64,000 nucleotides of DNA. Source: Saturnia japonica. Its lineage: Eukaryota > Arthropoda > Insecta > Lepidoptera > Saturniidae. The first letter of the stretch is position 1; every line of letters begins with the position of its first letter. The stretch spans positions 10,354,001-10,418,000 of the forward strand of contig CM065322.1 of the NCBI GenBank assembly GCA_033032175.1, written 5' to 3'. The translations under genes and the position numbers were made by a program. The notes under the pieces were generated by a model. It was not told the origin of the DNA and ran no database searches. It was given only the letters and a program-made list of their open reading frames with translations. This document shows positions 9,671 to 21,470 of this stretch, piece after piece.

Positions 9671-12600
9671 GTAAGTGAAACATTTCTTTATGTACTGCTT
9701 TAAAGTTTATAATGAAAGTAGATGAACAGAAGAAGGCTTCTGGGATTCTTTCTCGACTCAGTTGTATAGATTGTGTGTGACATTAATAGTAACATAAAAA
9801 TATCATACGACAAGAACAGAGGATGCTGTATTACAGACAGATCTCATTAGTTGTAAATACAAACAGTGTACTGAGTAAATCAACTGCCATTTAATGTGAT
9901 GTACCATAAAATATGCTTTTATAGGAAACTAGTATGACAAGTTAATTTTTTTGTTATTATGTTTGTTTATTCATTTCTTTATTTTTTATTGTTTATATTT
10001 AGTACAATATAATTAATAACTGTGTGGGGAGAATGACACACCTCTTTCCAATAAAAAATTTAAAGTGTGTTTTCCGGATTGAACAGTCGCGAAAATAGAG
10101 AAGCCTTCGTTATAATATATGTTTATTGCGATTAACGTGCCGTGCCATTTCAACATTTTGTCAATGAACTTACTTAAACAATTGAAGTACTTACATCTAG
10201 TCTAACCAGGTCTGCGTCTAACCCTACTACAATAACCTATAGATACCTACTAGACGTTACAACTAGCTATTATGTAATAATAAAAATAATAATCAATCAA
10301 GGTCACTTTTATATAATCATATAATACATATATCATTTAACATAAATAAACCGTTAGAACTACATTTAGGCATTTTACGACAATAAGAATTTTTTAATAA
10401 ACTCATTTACATTTTATTCTAGTATACAGGGATTAAAACAATAAAGACAACAAAGTACATATACATAATCATAACCGTACTAATGACCTGTAGGGATTAA
10501 AGAACACAACTATAAAACATTAAAATTCACACAAATATAGTTGTGAGATAGACCCTGCTCATCTGTCATAACAAATTTCATAGTCCTACAAAGTGTAAAC
10601 AAACTGCTTCCGTCACTTGTTTAAAATATTTAAAATGATTTATTAATGTTTACGAAATAATAAAAATTCACTCAAGAACAATTTGTAACTATTAATTTTA
10701 TATCATCTACAGTATTATTTTAAAGATTTTATTTTAAAGTTTTGGAGTAACAATAATACGGTAACCTCTATCTCGCCACGAACTTTTAAGTTCTCTATGA
10801 CTTATCTTTACCGTACTGTGAAAATGTAGAACAATCTCCACGCCAAGTTGTTCCCTCCTTACGACATTAGGTTCTAAAAGCGTAACGTGAAAATATATTT
10901 ATGCAGGCCGGAAAGACAGCGGTGACCGCATATGGATTTCGATTTCTCAATTTGCCGAACTACTATAAAAAATAAAATAAAAATTATATGTTAGTAAAAG
11001 GTAAACTCTGGAAGTACTGATCCTATTCTTAAAATAATTTAACTGATATAAAGGTTCTTTATCCCTGAGTATTATAAGCTATTTTTATTCATAATAAATT
11101 TTGTATTGTAGCGGTTATTGTATTGTATTATAGCAGTTAATAAAAATACTACTGTTGGCTTCATACAAAACATTAAATACTGCTCGCGCGATACAGGTGA
11201 CACTGCACTTGCAATCACTTAGCTACCCACACATACACACATCATACACACATCATTACACACAATATGTTCATACATACGTGCAAACCACATAGGTAGT
11301 AGTAGTTCTGTAAGAAACCTTTTTTTCTTTTTTTTAGGTAGTTAGTGTAGACTATATTTCAGATCACTAAATATATATACACATGTTCCTACCTTCCTCC
11401 CAGGAGGCAGGGACATGTATGTATGCATATATTAGTTTAGCTCGAATTTTACGAATAGGGAATTAGTCAGATCGCGACTTCTTTGCCGACCTCAAGCTGA
11501 GGTCCGGCCACTTTGGCACTTTTGCGCGCCTGTTGCCCGTGCTTTCACGGCTGAGTGACTTAAGCGCTCGCCCCCAAGCCCGTAAAGCTGTAAAAGCCAT
11601 CAGCGGCTCTGTTTTTAGATAGGGCCCTCAGGCTAACAGTAAGGTCAGAAAGAAAAAATAATTATTATATACTAACGACTTCCTTTATCAGTCAGTGTAT
11701 CCGATCTGAATTATACTGCAAAGCGGAAGGTGTTTCAGTATGCAATCTGTGCATAGTTTTGATAAACAAGAATTGTATTATTTAAAGCATTTTTTAATCA
11801 TGATATGGAACAGTATTTTAAAAGGAATAAAAGTGTCAAGATATTATGCTGTTTCGCGGATACCAAGCTTGCGACTATATGCTGTTTATATAATAATACC
11901 TCCAATAATACACTAAAATTGGTTCAAATTTAAGGTTTTGATACCAGACTATGTTTTAAAAGAGTTGTAAACATGTTTTGTGTTCTATCAAATTGTATGG
12001 AAAGAGATAGTTATGTTTAAATAAGTCCGAATCTTTGTATGTATTGTTTTTTTTTTTTGTTAAAGAATAGAATAAAATGGTAACTACATAAATTAATATT
12101 ATTTTATAGCAAGAAAATATTTAGAAATGTGCATTATAAACAACAAAGGGTCAATTGAACGGACTAAACAAAAGCTTGAAAATGTGTGTACACTGAGGAC
12201 AATTTTTCCGAAATTTTACAATTTCTCCGATGTGAAGGGACGTTTTAAAGACATATTTACTTAGTAAGTACCTGTAGCGTTTCACACAATTATAAATTAA
12301 TTCTCATTGAGGTGATAATTTATTTATGCAGTGAGCTAGGATCCAAGCATAAAGTAATGAAGAAAAATGTGAGGCGTCACGGGCAGCTGGCATCCGTGGA
12401 ATATAAAAATTTAACTATATTTTTAAGCTGAAATATGAAAAAATAAAAAGGAAAAAAATAATAACAATTACTAAAGTTATTTTATTATTATTTGCAAAAT
12501 AAATATATTTTATCTTGTCTATATGTAACTGCTAGTATATATTGGCTTACCTCGTGGCAAGTTAAACAAGGCATAATATAATACAAGGAAGGTGTATATC

Positions 12601-15600
12601 GATAGTATTGTTTCTATTATAAAAATTCTTATCTTTTTTCAAATTACAGCCTTAATTTTGCCCTACTACCAAAATTAACTGATGACCATTATAGAATATT
12701 GGCAGTGCGTCAAGTACCGTCTGAACTCTTCTCAAAAACACCCTTTGTTGATTTTTGTATTTTATTATTAATTGTGAGTATTTCAAGTTTATTTTGTTAT
12801 TTATTTAAATACTATTTATATGTACATATCGGTATTAGATTCACCGCGCGTTTCAAATTACTTACTTATTTTGCCTACTATAACGATTAAGGTTAAATTG
12901 TATTTTAAAACTTCATCGGATACAGTGGCTGGGTACAATGGGTTGCTGTTTTTAACGAATAACTTGAAGAAATTATAATAATATAAACTTTATTGACTTA
13001 TAATAAATTACAAGAATTTATAAATTTATTATAACATAATCATAATCATTTATTTTAAACAATGTAATACATCAAGTATGGCTGAACCCTGTCATCTGAA
13101 CTAGGTATAACCTGTGTCTCAGGTAACAGTGTCTTCTCCAATATACAACAATTACATGATTTCTTACTCTCAAACTACGAATTAAAGAACAAAATAAAAT
13201 AACAAAAGAGACTAACTACAGATAACACAGTGGTGTGTGCATGTGTTTTTATGTATTTGTGTGCGTGAGTGGGTGTATGGGCGTGTGTATGTTTGTAATA
13301 AATTTGCTTACAAGTATATGTACATAGCTTGTATGTTGTTTGACATGAGAAATCTTCACTAGTCTTTGTGTAATGGCATATTTACTACTTTACTGCTTGT
13401 AATAGATGTTCTACTCTGTAATAATCATATTTATAAAGAATTTCCATTAATGTATTTCTTAGTCGATGATTATTATGAGTCTTAAACGTATTATGGAAGT
13501 TAAGGGAATTATATAAATATGGGCCTTGATATCGATATGTCATACGAGCCAGTGTAGTTTTAATCGTGTAGTTTCACCGCAATCGTTTTTATTTTAAAAT
13601 TAAGTAATAAATAGGACAACAATATGTTCAACGATTTATCATTTATTAGAATAACAATATACATCCCATTACACAAGTGCAGTTTCAATATTACATTACG
13701 GACAAACATTTAAATCAGTTGTAAGGTATGAAGAATAATGGTCAACTAATAGAAGTAACAATAAAAAAGTATAAAAAACAATATTTTTTAAAGTATTAGT
13801 AATTAGTATTGTTATTTACGAAATAGCTAACTTCTTGAAAACCCATTTACATTTCACTGGCTTCTGTCCATTTTCCAAATCAGTCATGGTCCAACAATTA
13901 TTATTATTAAACGAGTCATACTCTTCTTACATTGCTACTCTCCATTGATCACCTTCTATTCCAGTCAATGCTTCATGTACTGTCAGTGGATCATCATTCC
14001 CGGAGCACAATGTATCATATTTTATGTAGGCATGTTCATCTGAGTGCAGACGTCTATAATCAGTATTTTCTGAATATTCAAAATTCACTGTCCAGGAACA
14101 TAAGTACTATCCGAACATTCATCTGAACTTGTTGGTGTTGTTCCCTGGTCAGTGTCATTAAATATATATATTTCCTATCGTCTGTTGACCTTGCCATTGA
14201 GTCTTTTATTTAGATCAGAATCATCAGAATTCTCAGCATCAATGTGATCATCATTATTCGATGGCACTGATATAGGGGTACATGGTGATCAGATTGTTGG
14301 GTATTGTTTGTATTATTATTTGTAATAATAAATGGGGTCAGTTCAGAAAAAAAATTGGCTATCAATATATGTCATATGTGACATATTATTGTTATTCAAA
14401 CTTGCAATAAATTTATTTTCAAAAAATTCAACATTTCTACTCTTTATACATGATGATGGATTTTTAGGGTCTATAAGTTTATTATAGCCTTTGCTATTCT
14501 CACAATATCCCACAAATAAATAAGGTGTACTTTTAGGATCTAATTTCTTTCTATGAAAATCTAATGCATATATGCTACACAACCAAAAATTCGAAAATGA
14601 CCTACATCTACCTTTTTACCAGTCCATTTCTCTTCAGGAGTGCAGTGCAACCCATAACTGCTTTTTTACAGACTTATACGAATATATGGACTCCTCAGAT
14701 AAGGCAACATTACAAGCAATGACATTTACATTTAGTTGATACTTATTGTTAACATGTGTGGCTGTGGCCACAATTTCATTACCATGAAAAATATTACATA
14801 CTTTCTTGCCAAATAATACATGATAACCTTTGGCAGTCATCGCTGTCACAGAAAGTAAATTTGTTGTTAAAATAGGAACTAAATATACATCACTAATTGT
14901 CGTAATACAATTTTTTAATCTAATTTTAACATTACCTTGCCCAATAGCTGAAAGTTTGCTACCGTTAGCCACATTAACTCCAATAGGTTTTATCATTACC
15001 TAGTCACTTAGCATATTTCTAGTATTGCACATGTGATTTGTTGCACCAGAGTCTTTACACCAAGTATTATTATTACCTGTTAATGTAGAAGAAAGAGCGT
15101 TCAACGGGGACTTTTCTTTTTAATAAATTTTGTCCATATTTCTGTTCATCTGAGGGGTAATATTTCATCAGATGTCCAATTTTTTACACTTAAAACATCT
15201 AGGTCCCTTTTTGATAAATAGTGCTGTAATCTATTCAGACTTGTCATTCCGTCTCTGACTTTCCAACAGTAGTTTGCTTTTAACAGTTTCACTGGATAAT
15301 TTTGTGGTGTTGTTTTCTAGTGTCATTATTAAGGGGTCATAATCCCATAGCCCACTCAATATTCTTACTGCAATAAAGTCATCCTCCAAAGGAGCACCGA
15401 TGTCACTTAGTTGCTGGACAATCTCAGTAAACATTGACAAATATGTAGCCATGTTTTCATACAAGCTTCATGCAAAATAAATACCTCAGAAAGCGAAGTC
15501 TTCTACAAAATCCTTTATCCTCAAAAGCTTGTTTCAAATTACTCCATGCTTCATAAGCAGTCTTTGTATTTCTAACATGAGGGTATATGGATGGTTGAAC

Positions 15601-18600
15601 TGAAAGGCAAATTTTGGCCAGCGCTCTTATGTCGTTTTTCTCTTTTGCTTCGCCTTCTTTTTCTACACAGCTAAATAAGTTTTCGTGTATTAAAACCATT
15701 TTCATCGCAAATTTCCTTTTAACTTATCCACGGGAATTATTGAGTGACTATGTGACTGTGAACTGGCTTCCGTATTTTCAGTTTACATTGTGCGTAATAT
15801 ATTGTATTATAATGGTCTAAATACAAAGTTTAAAAGAAACCAACGCCTGAAAAGAGCGTGCTCACTTTTCATACACAAAATTAAATGACCATAGTTATAA
15901 ATAATTATCTTGAAGCACAGTAGAATCGTTCTGATTCCATAACCTTTTAGAAATAATATGATAACTTCACTGATTACTTGTATTTATTAAGACAAAGAAA
16001 AAAAACATAGTTTACACAACCTACAACGGTATTCCATCATGACATAGACTTAATAATAATAGACATAATAATTTTTTTTACTATGACATTTACTCTATGT
16101 TTGATTATCCATTTCTAACAATTTAATTTAATATATTAGTAACAGATATTATAGATAAATTTTAGCTTTCTGCACTCCTTCTCCATATAAACTTTAACCA
16201 TGCCAAATCTCACAGTCTTCCGTGCACGCAATACGCTTAAAAAGGGATAGAAAGTTTTTGCTTCACGTATTGATATTATTATGATGATGAGATGTTATAG
16301 GTTCTCTTATATAAATAATAGTAATTTTATAACCAATAATATTTACAGCTATGCGAATATTTAAAGATGTATGATTATTCTAATGGATTTATGTTTATAT
16401 TCGACTATAGAGAAATGAAAGTTACGGATTTAATTTCAAAGATTAATCCGATTGAATTCAAACAAATAGTCACATTGATTTTGGTGAGTACCTACATGTT
16501 TATGGCTATAGGCGTTTTCGAGTTTTTGAAGCAATTATGGCTTAGTGGCAGCATGTACGCACATCGCGTCGATAGAGGTGACTTCGAATTCCTGCAATAA
16601 GACTGAGTTTTCGGTGAAGGAAAATATTGCTATGGAATCATAGCATGGTGATAAAGACTTATCTAATGCACATCTGGCTAGCTTCCACTCTCAAGTTAAA
16701 AATCTGTCACCAAGTACCAATAGGTGTATTCCGACAGCTGCACTTGAGAGCCAGTCTTCCACTACGTTAAGTGTATTATTATCTTAGGTCACAGCGTTAC
16801 TTTAGATCAAGTAAGATTGTGACCATAACGGTACACCTATAACGATAGATAATAATCTGGCTATTAGCTAAAAATAAAAGCTAAAAAAACAATTTTTGAT
16901 TAATGATATTGATTTAAAAATGTGATAAGAAAACAAATAGTATCTCTAAAGGAAGATTTTAGATAATATACATATAATTTTGCGATTCAAGTTTTAAAAC
17001 ATGATCAGGTACCGCTTCATGATAATATTGGAACAGAACTAGCTGTTTTATCGTCAACCTATTACAAACGTTCTGATATTTTCAATGCGAAGAGAAGCGT
17101 TTTGCTAGTACTTTTATCATGCGTACCACTAAAGAGTGGAACTCTTTGTCAGAGTTTGTATTTCCAGATAATTACAACCAGGGTATCTTCAAATCACGAG
17201 TAAAGAGGTACCTTCTAGGCAAGCGTACTCCAACGTAGACCACTTCGTCAAAAAAAAAAAATATGAGGTTTCTATTCAACTTTATTTATCTTTGAGTATA
17301 ATTTTGACTATCACCAAATAAATAATGCACGTTAAATTACCTAAATAATAAGATTTGTCCATATTTGTCACCAAAACAGAACCAAACGCTTACCTAAACT
17401 TGTGAATTTATAATGGCTGACTTGTGTCTGATAGTTCTGATCGCAGTTACAAACTAATACAATGCGCAACCAAGATTGGTACAATGTAAAACCTTAAGAA
17501 AGAAAGCTATTTGTTTGGTGACAAATTTATTATTTTGATGACAGAATGAATTAAGTGATCTTGAAGTGAACTATGCCGTGCTATGATAAAAAAATCGCTC
17601 ATAAAAATTATTACTGAGTAAAAAAAATCTTGCGTGCCTTTACAAAACTGTGGTTTTTACTAGTTATAATTAGAGGATACATATTGGTAATAGAAATATT
17701 GTTGCATACATTAATAATATTTTACTTTAACATTATTGTAGCGGTAGAAAATCAATACAATATTTTGCAATTTTATTTATAAATAATTTAAATGGAATCC
17801 ACTTTCCTATGAATTATTTGTGACTTGAATTGTGTTTTGATTTTACTTGTTTATTTCAGGACGGTTATGGCATGAGAATAAAAGGTGTACAAATATTAAC
17901 GGCTTCGAAAACAATTGAGATTTTAATGAACATGGTAAAGGCTCTTGTTCCCGCGAAATTAGCTGGGAGATTTTATTTACATACAACATTGGATTCACTT
18001 TACGAGCGTGCGCCGAAAAATATACTTCCCAGCGAATTTGGGGGTACATTATGCTCTCTTAAGGAATTGCAGGGTGTGTACTATCTATATTAAATGCGCT
18101 TTTAAAATGTTGTCGACATTAAAATATTGCTGTAAAAAGTACCTTTAGAAGCGTTGCCGTTATTAGTCGGTTGGCGCACGAACTAGCTCATACGATTTTG
18201 CAAACTTACAATCCGGGTTCAATTCTCGACCGGGGCTAATACTTTTCATAAAACAAACTACGGTTTTCGGAATCCGTTGGTATACGTCACCTAAAACTAT
18301 TTACTCATCTGAAGCTTTTCATTTCACAAATTTTTTTGGCATTCATTACATACGAATGTTTGTTGTAATTTTAAAAATAAAAATTGTTTTTTTTTGTTTT
18401 GTTTTTAATAACGTTTATACTTTCATATGCATTTATTAGTATATTATTTTGTCATTAAAAACAGACACTTCGATTTTATTAATTGTATAGATATAGATAA
18501 AATACAAATGAATGAAACGTTTTTCAGGTGACTGGATTGAATTGCTTAACTCAAAGGAAAGTTTGGAGTATTTCAATTGGACGAAGAGAACGTCTGTAAA

Positions 18601-18679
18601 TGAATCTTATCGTCTGCCTGAAAAATATAAAGAGTTTACTGATATGTCTGGAACATTCAGATCTATCAGCATAGATTAA
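9508..18679 (+). CDS. CRAL-TRIO domain protein, alpha-tocopherol-transfer-protein-like (six exons)
   Basis: Exons 9508-9670, 12110-12263, 12650-12773, 16349-16483, 17860-18073 and 18528-18679 join in one frame of 314 codons including stop, the usual length of the family. All introns have GT...AG ends and compatible phases (1, 2, 0, 0, 1). The N-terminal helices (YGLEDPKKMEEAIDILNNWI) fit the CRAL-TRIO-N domain. The lipid-binding fold runs from about residue 95 to 250 and includes GFMFIFDYREMKV, GVQILTASKTIEILMNMVK and the family hallmark ILPSEFGG near residue 260. There is no signal peptide, so a cytosolic carrier of a small hydrophobic ligand is inferred; the ligand cannot be read from sequence. 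AATAAA at 18714-18719 lies 35 bases after the stop. The introns contain LINE, copia and SINE debris. Its tandem neighbour is the exon at 425-576. Confidence 0.88.
9671..12109 (+). other. CRAL-TRIO intron 1
   Basis: 2.4 kb, AT-rich. The only recognised content is a GC-richer repeat at about 11386-11650. No nested ORF is supported. Confidence 0.7.
11386..11650 (+). repeat. Dispersed repeat (LINE-tail-like), copy 1
   Basis: A GC-rich block ending in GTAAAGCTGTAAAAGCCATC, then AGCGGCTCTGTTTTTAGATA, then GCTAACAGTAAGGTCAG. The last 75 bases recur at 37265-37342 with few changes. Probably the 3' part of a retroelement; no coding frame recognised. Confidence 0.5.
12110..12263 (+). CDS. CRAL-TRIO gene exon 2
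   Basis: Acceptor TTTTATAG at 12102-12109, donor GTAAGT at 12264. Encodes RKYLEMCIINNKGSIERTKQ, the CRAL-TRIO-N helices, to KDIFT. Phase 2 at the end. Confidence 0.85.
12650..12773 (+). CDS. CRAL-TRIO gene exon 3
   Basis: Acceptor AAATTACAG, donor GTGAGT at 12774. Encodes LPKLTDDHYRILAVRQVPSE, the first strand of the lipid-binding fold. Confidence 0.85.
12970..13582 (-). mobile_element. LINE 3' end inside intron 3
   Basis: On the - strand the frame from about 13582 reads ARMTYRYQGPYLYNSLNF and ends YYRVEHLLQAVK with TAG at 13385-13387. The GPYLYN..L block is typical of the extreme C-terminus of jockey/CR1-like LINE ORF2. The 3' UTR runs to about 12970 with an AATAAA on the same strand (complement of TTTATT near 12988). 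It is 5'-truncated and antisense to the host gene. Confidence 0.55.
13830..15790 (-). mobile_element. Decayed Ty1/copia retrotransposon inside intron 3
   Basis: Right to left on the - strand: gag (15705-15231) with LSVQPSIYPHVRNTKTAYEA and a decayed CCHC knuckle (CFKCKKIGH, last Cys changed to Tyr, near 15190); protease/GAG-pre-integrase (14996-14634) with VANGSKLSAIGQGNVKI; integrase C-terminal segment (14582-14343) with PYLFVGYCENSKGYNKLIDP; and the start of RT (about 13950-13830) with NGQKPVKCKWVFKK. It stops at the RT start and has frameshifts throughout. The integrase catalytic core and LTRs were not found. Antisense to the host gene, so removed by splicing. Confidence 0.85.
16349..16483 (+). 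CDS. CRAL-TRIO gene exon 4
   Basis: Acceptor ATTTACAG, donor GTGAGT at 16484. Encodes LCEYLKMYDYSNGFMFIFDY and FKQIVTLIL. Length is exactly 45 codons, phase 0 on both sides. Confidence 0.87.
16560..16870 (+). mobile_element. tRNA-derived SINE, family B, in intron 4
   Basis: A degraded B box (GGTGACTTCGAATTCCTGCA), then a TTTTCGGTGAAGGAAAATAT body, then CTTGAGAGCCAGTCTTCCAC. The same body follows a clearer B box (GTGAGTTCGAATCCCTACAA) at 47232-47480 and appears inverted at 44270-44570. Confidence 0.55.
16980..17262 (+). mobile_element. LINE 3' end with poly(A), in intron 4
   Basis: The frame from about 17081 reads QCEEKRFASTFIMRTTKEWN, then GIFKSRVKRYLLGKRTPT, and stops at TAG 17236-17238. 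An A11 tail follows at 17249-17261. RTxxxWNSL...GIFKSRVxRxLLG is the typical C-terminus of jockey-like LINEs. 5'-truncated. Confidence 0.7.
17860..18073 (+). CDS. CRAL-TRIO gene exon 5
   Basis: Acceptor TTATTTCAG, donor GTGTGT at 18074. Encodes DGYGMRIKGVQILTAS through RAPKNILPSEFGG, the most conserved part of the CRAL-TRIO fold. Confidence 0.9.
18165..18245 (+). mobile_element. tRNA-like SINE head in intron 5
   Basis: TAGTCGGTTGGCGCACGAAC followed 45 bases later by CCGGGTTCAATTCTCGACCG, an A-box and B-box pair with tRNA-like spacing. The sequence does not close into a full acceptor stem, so I call it a SINE or tRNA pseudogene. Confidence 0.45.
18528..18679 (+). CDS. CRAL-TRIO gene exon 6
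   Basis: Acceptor TTTTTCAG. Completes a split Gly codon, then DWIELLNSKESLEYFNW to SISID and TAA at 18677-18679. About 87 percent identical by eye count to 425-576. Confidence 0.9.
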
Positions 18680-19139
18680 ATATAATCATACTTATAAAAT
18701 ATTATAATATCACAATAAACATTCTTTGAAAATTTGCTTTGCATTTGCTTATAAATAACGCATTTGTGAAATAGTAACAAAGTAATATTTATATCTGTTA
18801 TAGGTAGGTATATAAATTTGTCATTACAACTTCGATTTACATTGCTATATTAGTATCAATAATCTTTTTCATAGGTGAATCTTCTAAAGGCCAAATTGAG
18901 TATTTCTTACAAATATACTCGTTTCTTATCGGGAATAATATTATATAAGATTCGATATGTTGGCTGTTTAATCAGCATAATTAGAATATACCATATTTCA
19001 AATAATAATTCATTCTTCTTAAAATCTGCAGTTATAAAACACTTTGGAAAACGAATAAGTAATCGTATAAAAAATAAATTGTTTGTATATCATATTTAAT
19101 AAAAATGGCTGATATTTCTGTTTTGTGACGATGTTATGC
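18680..19139. other. 3' flank of the CRAL-TRIO gene
   Basis: Contains the AATAAA at 18714-18719 and then AT-rich sequence. The open frame at 18875-19099 has no recognisable character. Confidence 0.5.
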
Positions 19140-19947
19140 TATTTTTAATTGATAGGTCATGAGCATTACAAACTACTGTTAGAATATGAAAACAAAAAAA
19201 TATTGTCTGTATCAATCTCGATTTAACCTCTGAAAAGGGCTTAATCGATTCTCCATGCAATTTTGTACACCTGAATATAGGCTTATCATGTTAATTATAG
19301 GTATGAGAATATTTCAATATAAACTCTTTAGAAATCGTAAAACAAAAAAATAATTTCCGAATCAATCTATTTTCCTTGATTCTTAATCGATTTTGATGAA
19401 ATTTTGTACACGGGAAGTATAAGGCATTTCATGTATAATGACTATAATGAGATATGAGAATTTTCAATAAAACTCTTAGGAATCGTAAAAAAAAAAATCA
19501 ATTTCCAAAAATTTAAAATTCCATTAGTTCTAAACGATTTTGATGAGATTTTGTACACGGGAAGTTAAGTTCATTAAATAATATGAGATAAGAATTTCAA
19601 TAAAATTTAGATCGAAAAAAAAAAACTTCCAAAAATTAAATCTAACTTTTTTGGATTAAATTAATAAATAAAAAACAAAAAAAAACGATTCTGATCTAAT
19701 TTTGTAGACGGAAAGCATACATCATACCATAATTGAAAGGCTATAAGAATCGTTATTAATGCAATATAAATTGTAGAATAGAATAACATTTTTCAAGCGA
19801 TTTTCATGAAAATTATACACGGGAAATACATGACAATCCTCAATCGATACGACATATGAATTGTCAACAACAGGAGTAAAATAAAATTACGGAATGTGAA
19901 TAACTACTTATAAACGCGTGCGGAGACGCGAGCACACCGCTGCTAAA
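19140..19947 (+). mobile_element. Helitron-like element, degenerate
   Basis: It is made of five or so imperfect units of roughly 110-130 bases, each with the phrase CGATTTTGATGAAATTTTGT and ACACGGGAAG, ending GCGAGCACACCGCTGCTAA. It matches the copies at 1-194 and, inverted, 27088 and 51666-53732. Its 5' boundary is unclear. Confidence 0.5.
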
Positions 19948-20282
19948 AATAATAAATTCCCAAGCAATTGTTGTGTATTATAATTAATTTTTATCGTTTT
20001 TCGTGATCTCTTAATTAATAATAATAATTCCGTTATATGTATATCCACTGTTAAATTAAGGGTTTTTAATAGTTTGGAAAAACATCGCCTATAATCACTT
20101 ATACAACATAAGGTTGGATTAGTGCAGACTGGAGTTTATCTGACTTTTAATCGATTGGACGAGGTAAAACACTCGAGAACTATCGAGATGTTTGTACAAT
20201 CGAATCAATCCATTTCTTGTGTCATTATTACACACCGTAAACATGGTATAACCACCATAAAATAATTTTACTGCATACATAC

Positions 20283-20525
20283 ATCACGCCTTCTTCCACT
20301 TGCTACGATCCTGTTATACATCTATCATTTCTTTCAACATTCGTCAATCATTTCACGCATGCTCATCGGTTTACAGTACTCTTGACCTGTTCCTTATTCA
20401 AAAGGTCCCCAATTTGATCGGGGAACGTTCATCTAGGCCGTTGGAAGAGCCAACATTCACGCTCGTCCTATAAAGTTTAGTCATTCTTCTTTCATTCCTC
20501 CTGAGAAAACCTGATCCGTACATCG
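20283..20525 (-). mobile_element. RTE-like LINE C-terminal remnant
   Basis: On the - strand the frame reads GFLRRNERRMTKLYRTSVNV and on to DERSPIKLGTF, then breaks with frameshifts toward DRSKWKKA. This corresponds to the end of a LINE reverse transcriptase common in moths (pattern: RMxE..LxK.IY...V.G...GRPR..). Heavily decayed. Confidence 0.45.
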
Positions 20526-21336
20526 CATTCCCATTCTAAATCCATCAAATCCCATATTATCTTATCTGTTTCTATCATAGCTGTTTCAATTATTACGTTA
20601 GCATACGGTTAGCCAACAACACTGAGACCATTTTCCTTTCGTTGTACAAAGACACGATCACAGCCTTGCGGTGCAACTGGTGAGTCTCCGAGTACTAATT
20701 GTTGTTAAATTATTATATACGTGTACTAGTGTATCCAGTAGATAAATATATGGCGCCAGTGATGTAGGAATCTCTACGGAATAACAGTGCTAATCATGAT
20801 CTGAACGCACGCCCCGTGACACGGCCTCTATTTGTGATTACCGGTAATGTTATTATGATTACTCGTCCTGTCTATGTTTCGATCAGATAATTATTAATAA
20901 TTTACCTGTTTGTGCTATTATTATATCATTGATTTACTAGCATCTGTTAGTTCTCTTGTCGTTTGGATAATATAAAATCGTAGTTTGATTGAGTTCCATA
21001 TTTTTAGTATTTTTACCGATTTTAGTTCAGACTGATGATATAATAATAAACATAGCATTATACCATTTAACTATTCAGACTAATATTTTTTAACGATACT
21101 CAATCGAAATGGCAGCAAGCATAAGGGCGCATAAAGTGACCGAGCTTCGGCTTGGGCAATAGCCATACATGCAATTCCGCCATTTAAATCTGTCTATTAC
21201 TTCGATCTAACTAACTATTTTAGCAATATACCTAATATATACCCATTTTATTTTATCTCTCTGTTGTTTGGTAAGTCTAACTACATATAGAAAACAAAAT
21301 ATCTTATAGAACCAATGTTTCACTGTGTGGTTGTAC
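20526..21336. other. Intergenic, nothing recognised
   Basis: AT-rich with a few moderately GC patches (20620-20860); no gene or named repeat. Confidence 0.35.
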
Positions 21337-21470
21337 ATGTGTAAAGTGCAGTGTGATGTGTATTGAACTTTACTTTGTAAAATGTAGCTCGGATCGTATG
21401 ACAGCAATCACTATGACTACACTAGGGATGTGCTAGTGTAAAGAGTATATCGAGAATCAGTTACCTACTT
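21337..21470. repeat. Dispersed repeat copy 2
   Basis: Close match to 7585-7705 over about 110 bases; it carries an extra 22 bases (near CAGCAATCACTATGACTACA) that copy 1 lacks. Confidence 0.6.

Noticed and set aside
13230..13290. GT/TG-rich stretch as a regulatory Z-DNA element
   Set aside because: Irregular and located in the 3' UTR of an antisense LINE; nothing supports a function.
18165..18245. A functional tRNA gene in intron 5
   Set aside because: A- and B-box-like segments exist but the acceptor and anticodon stems do not pair.
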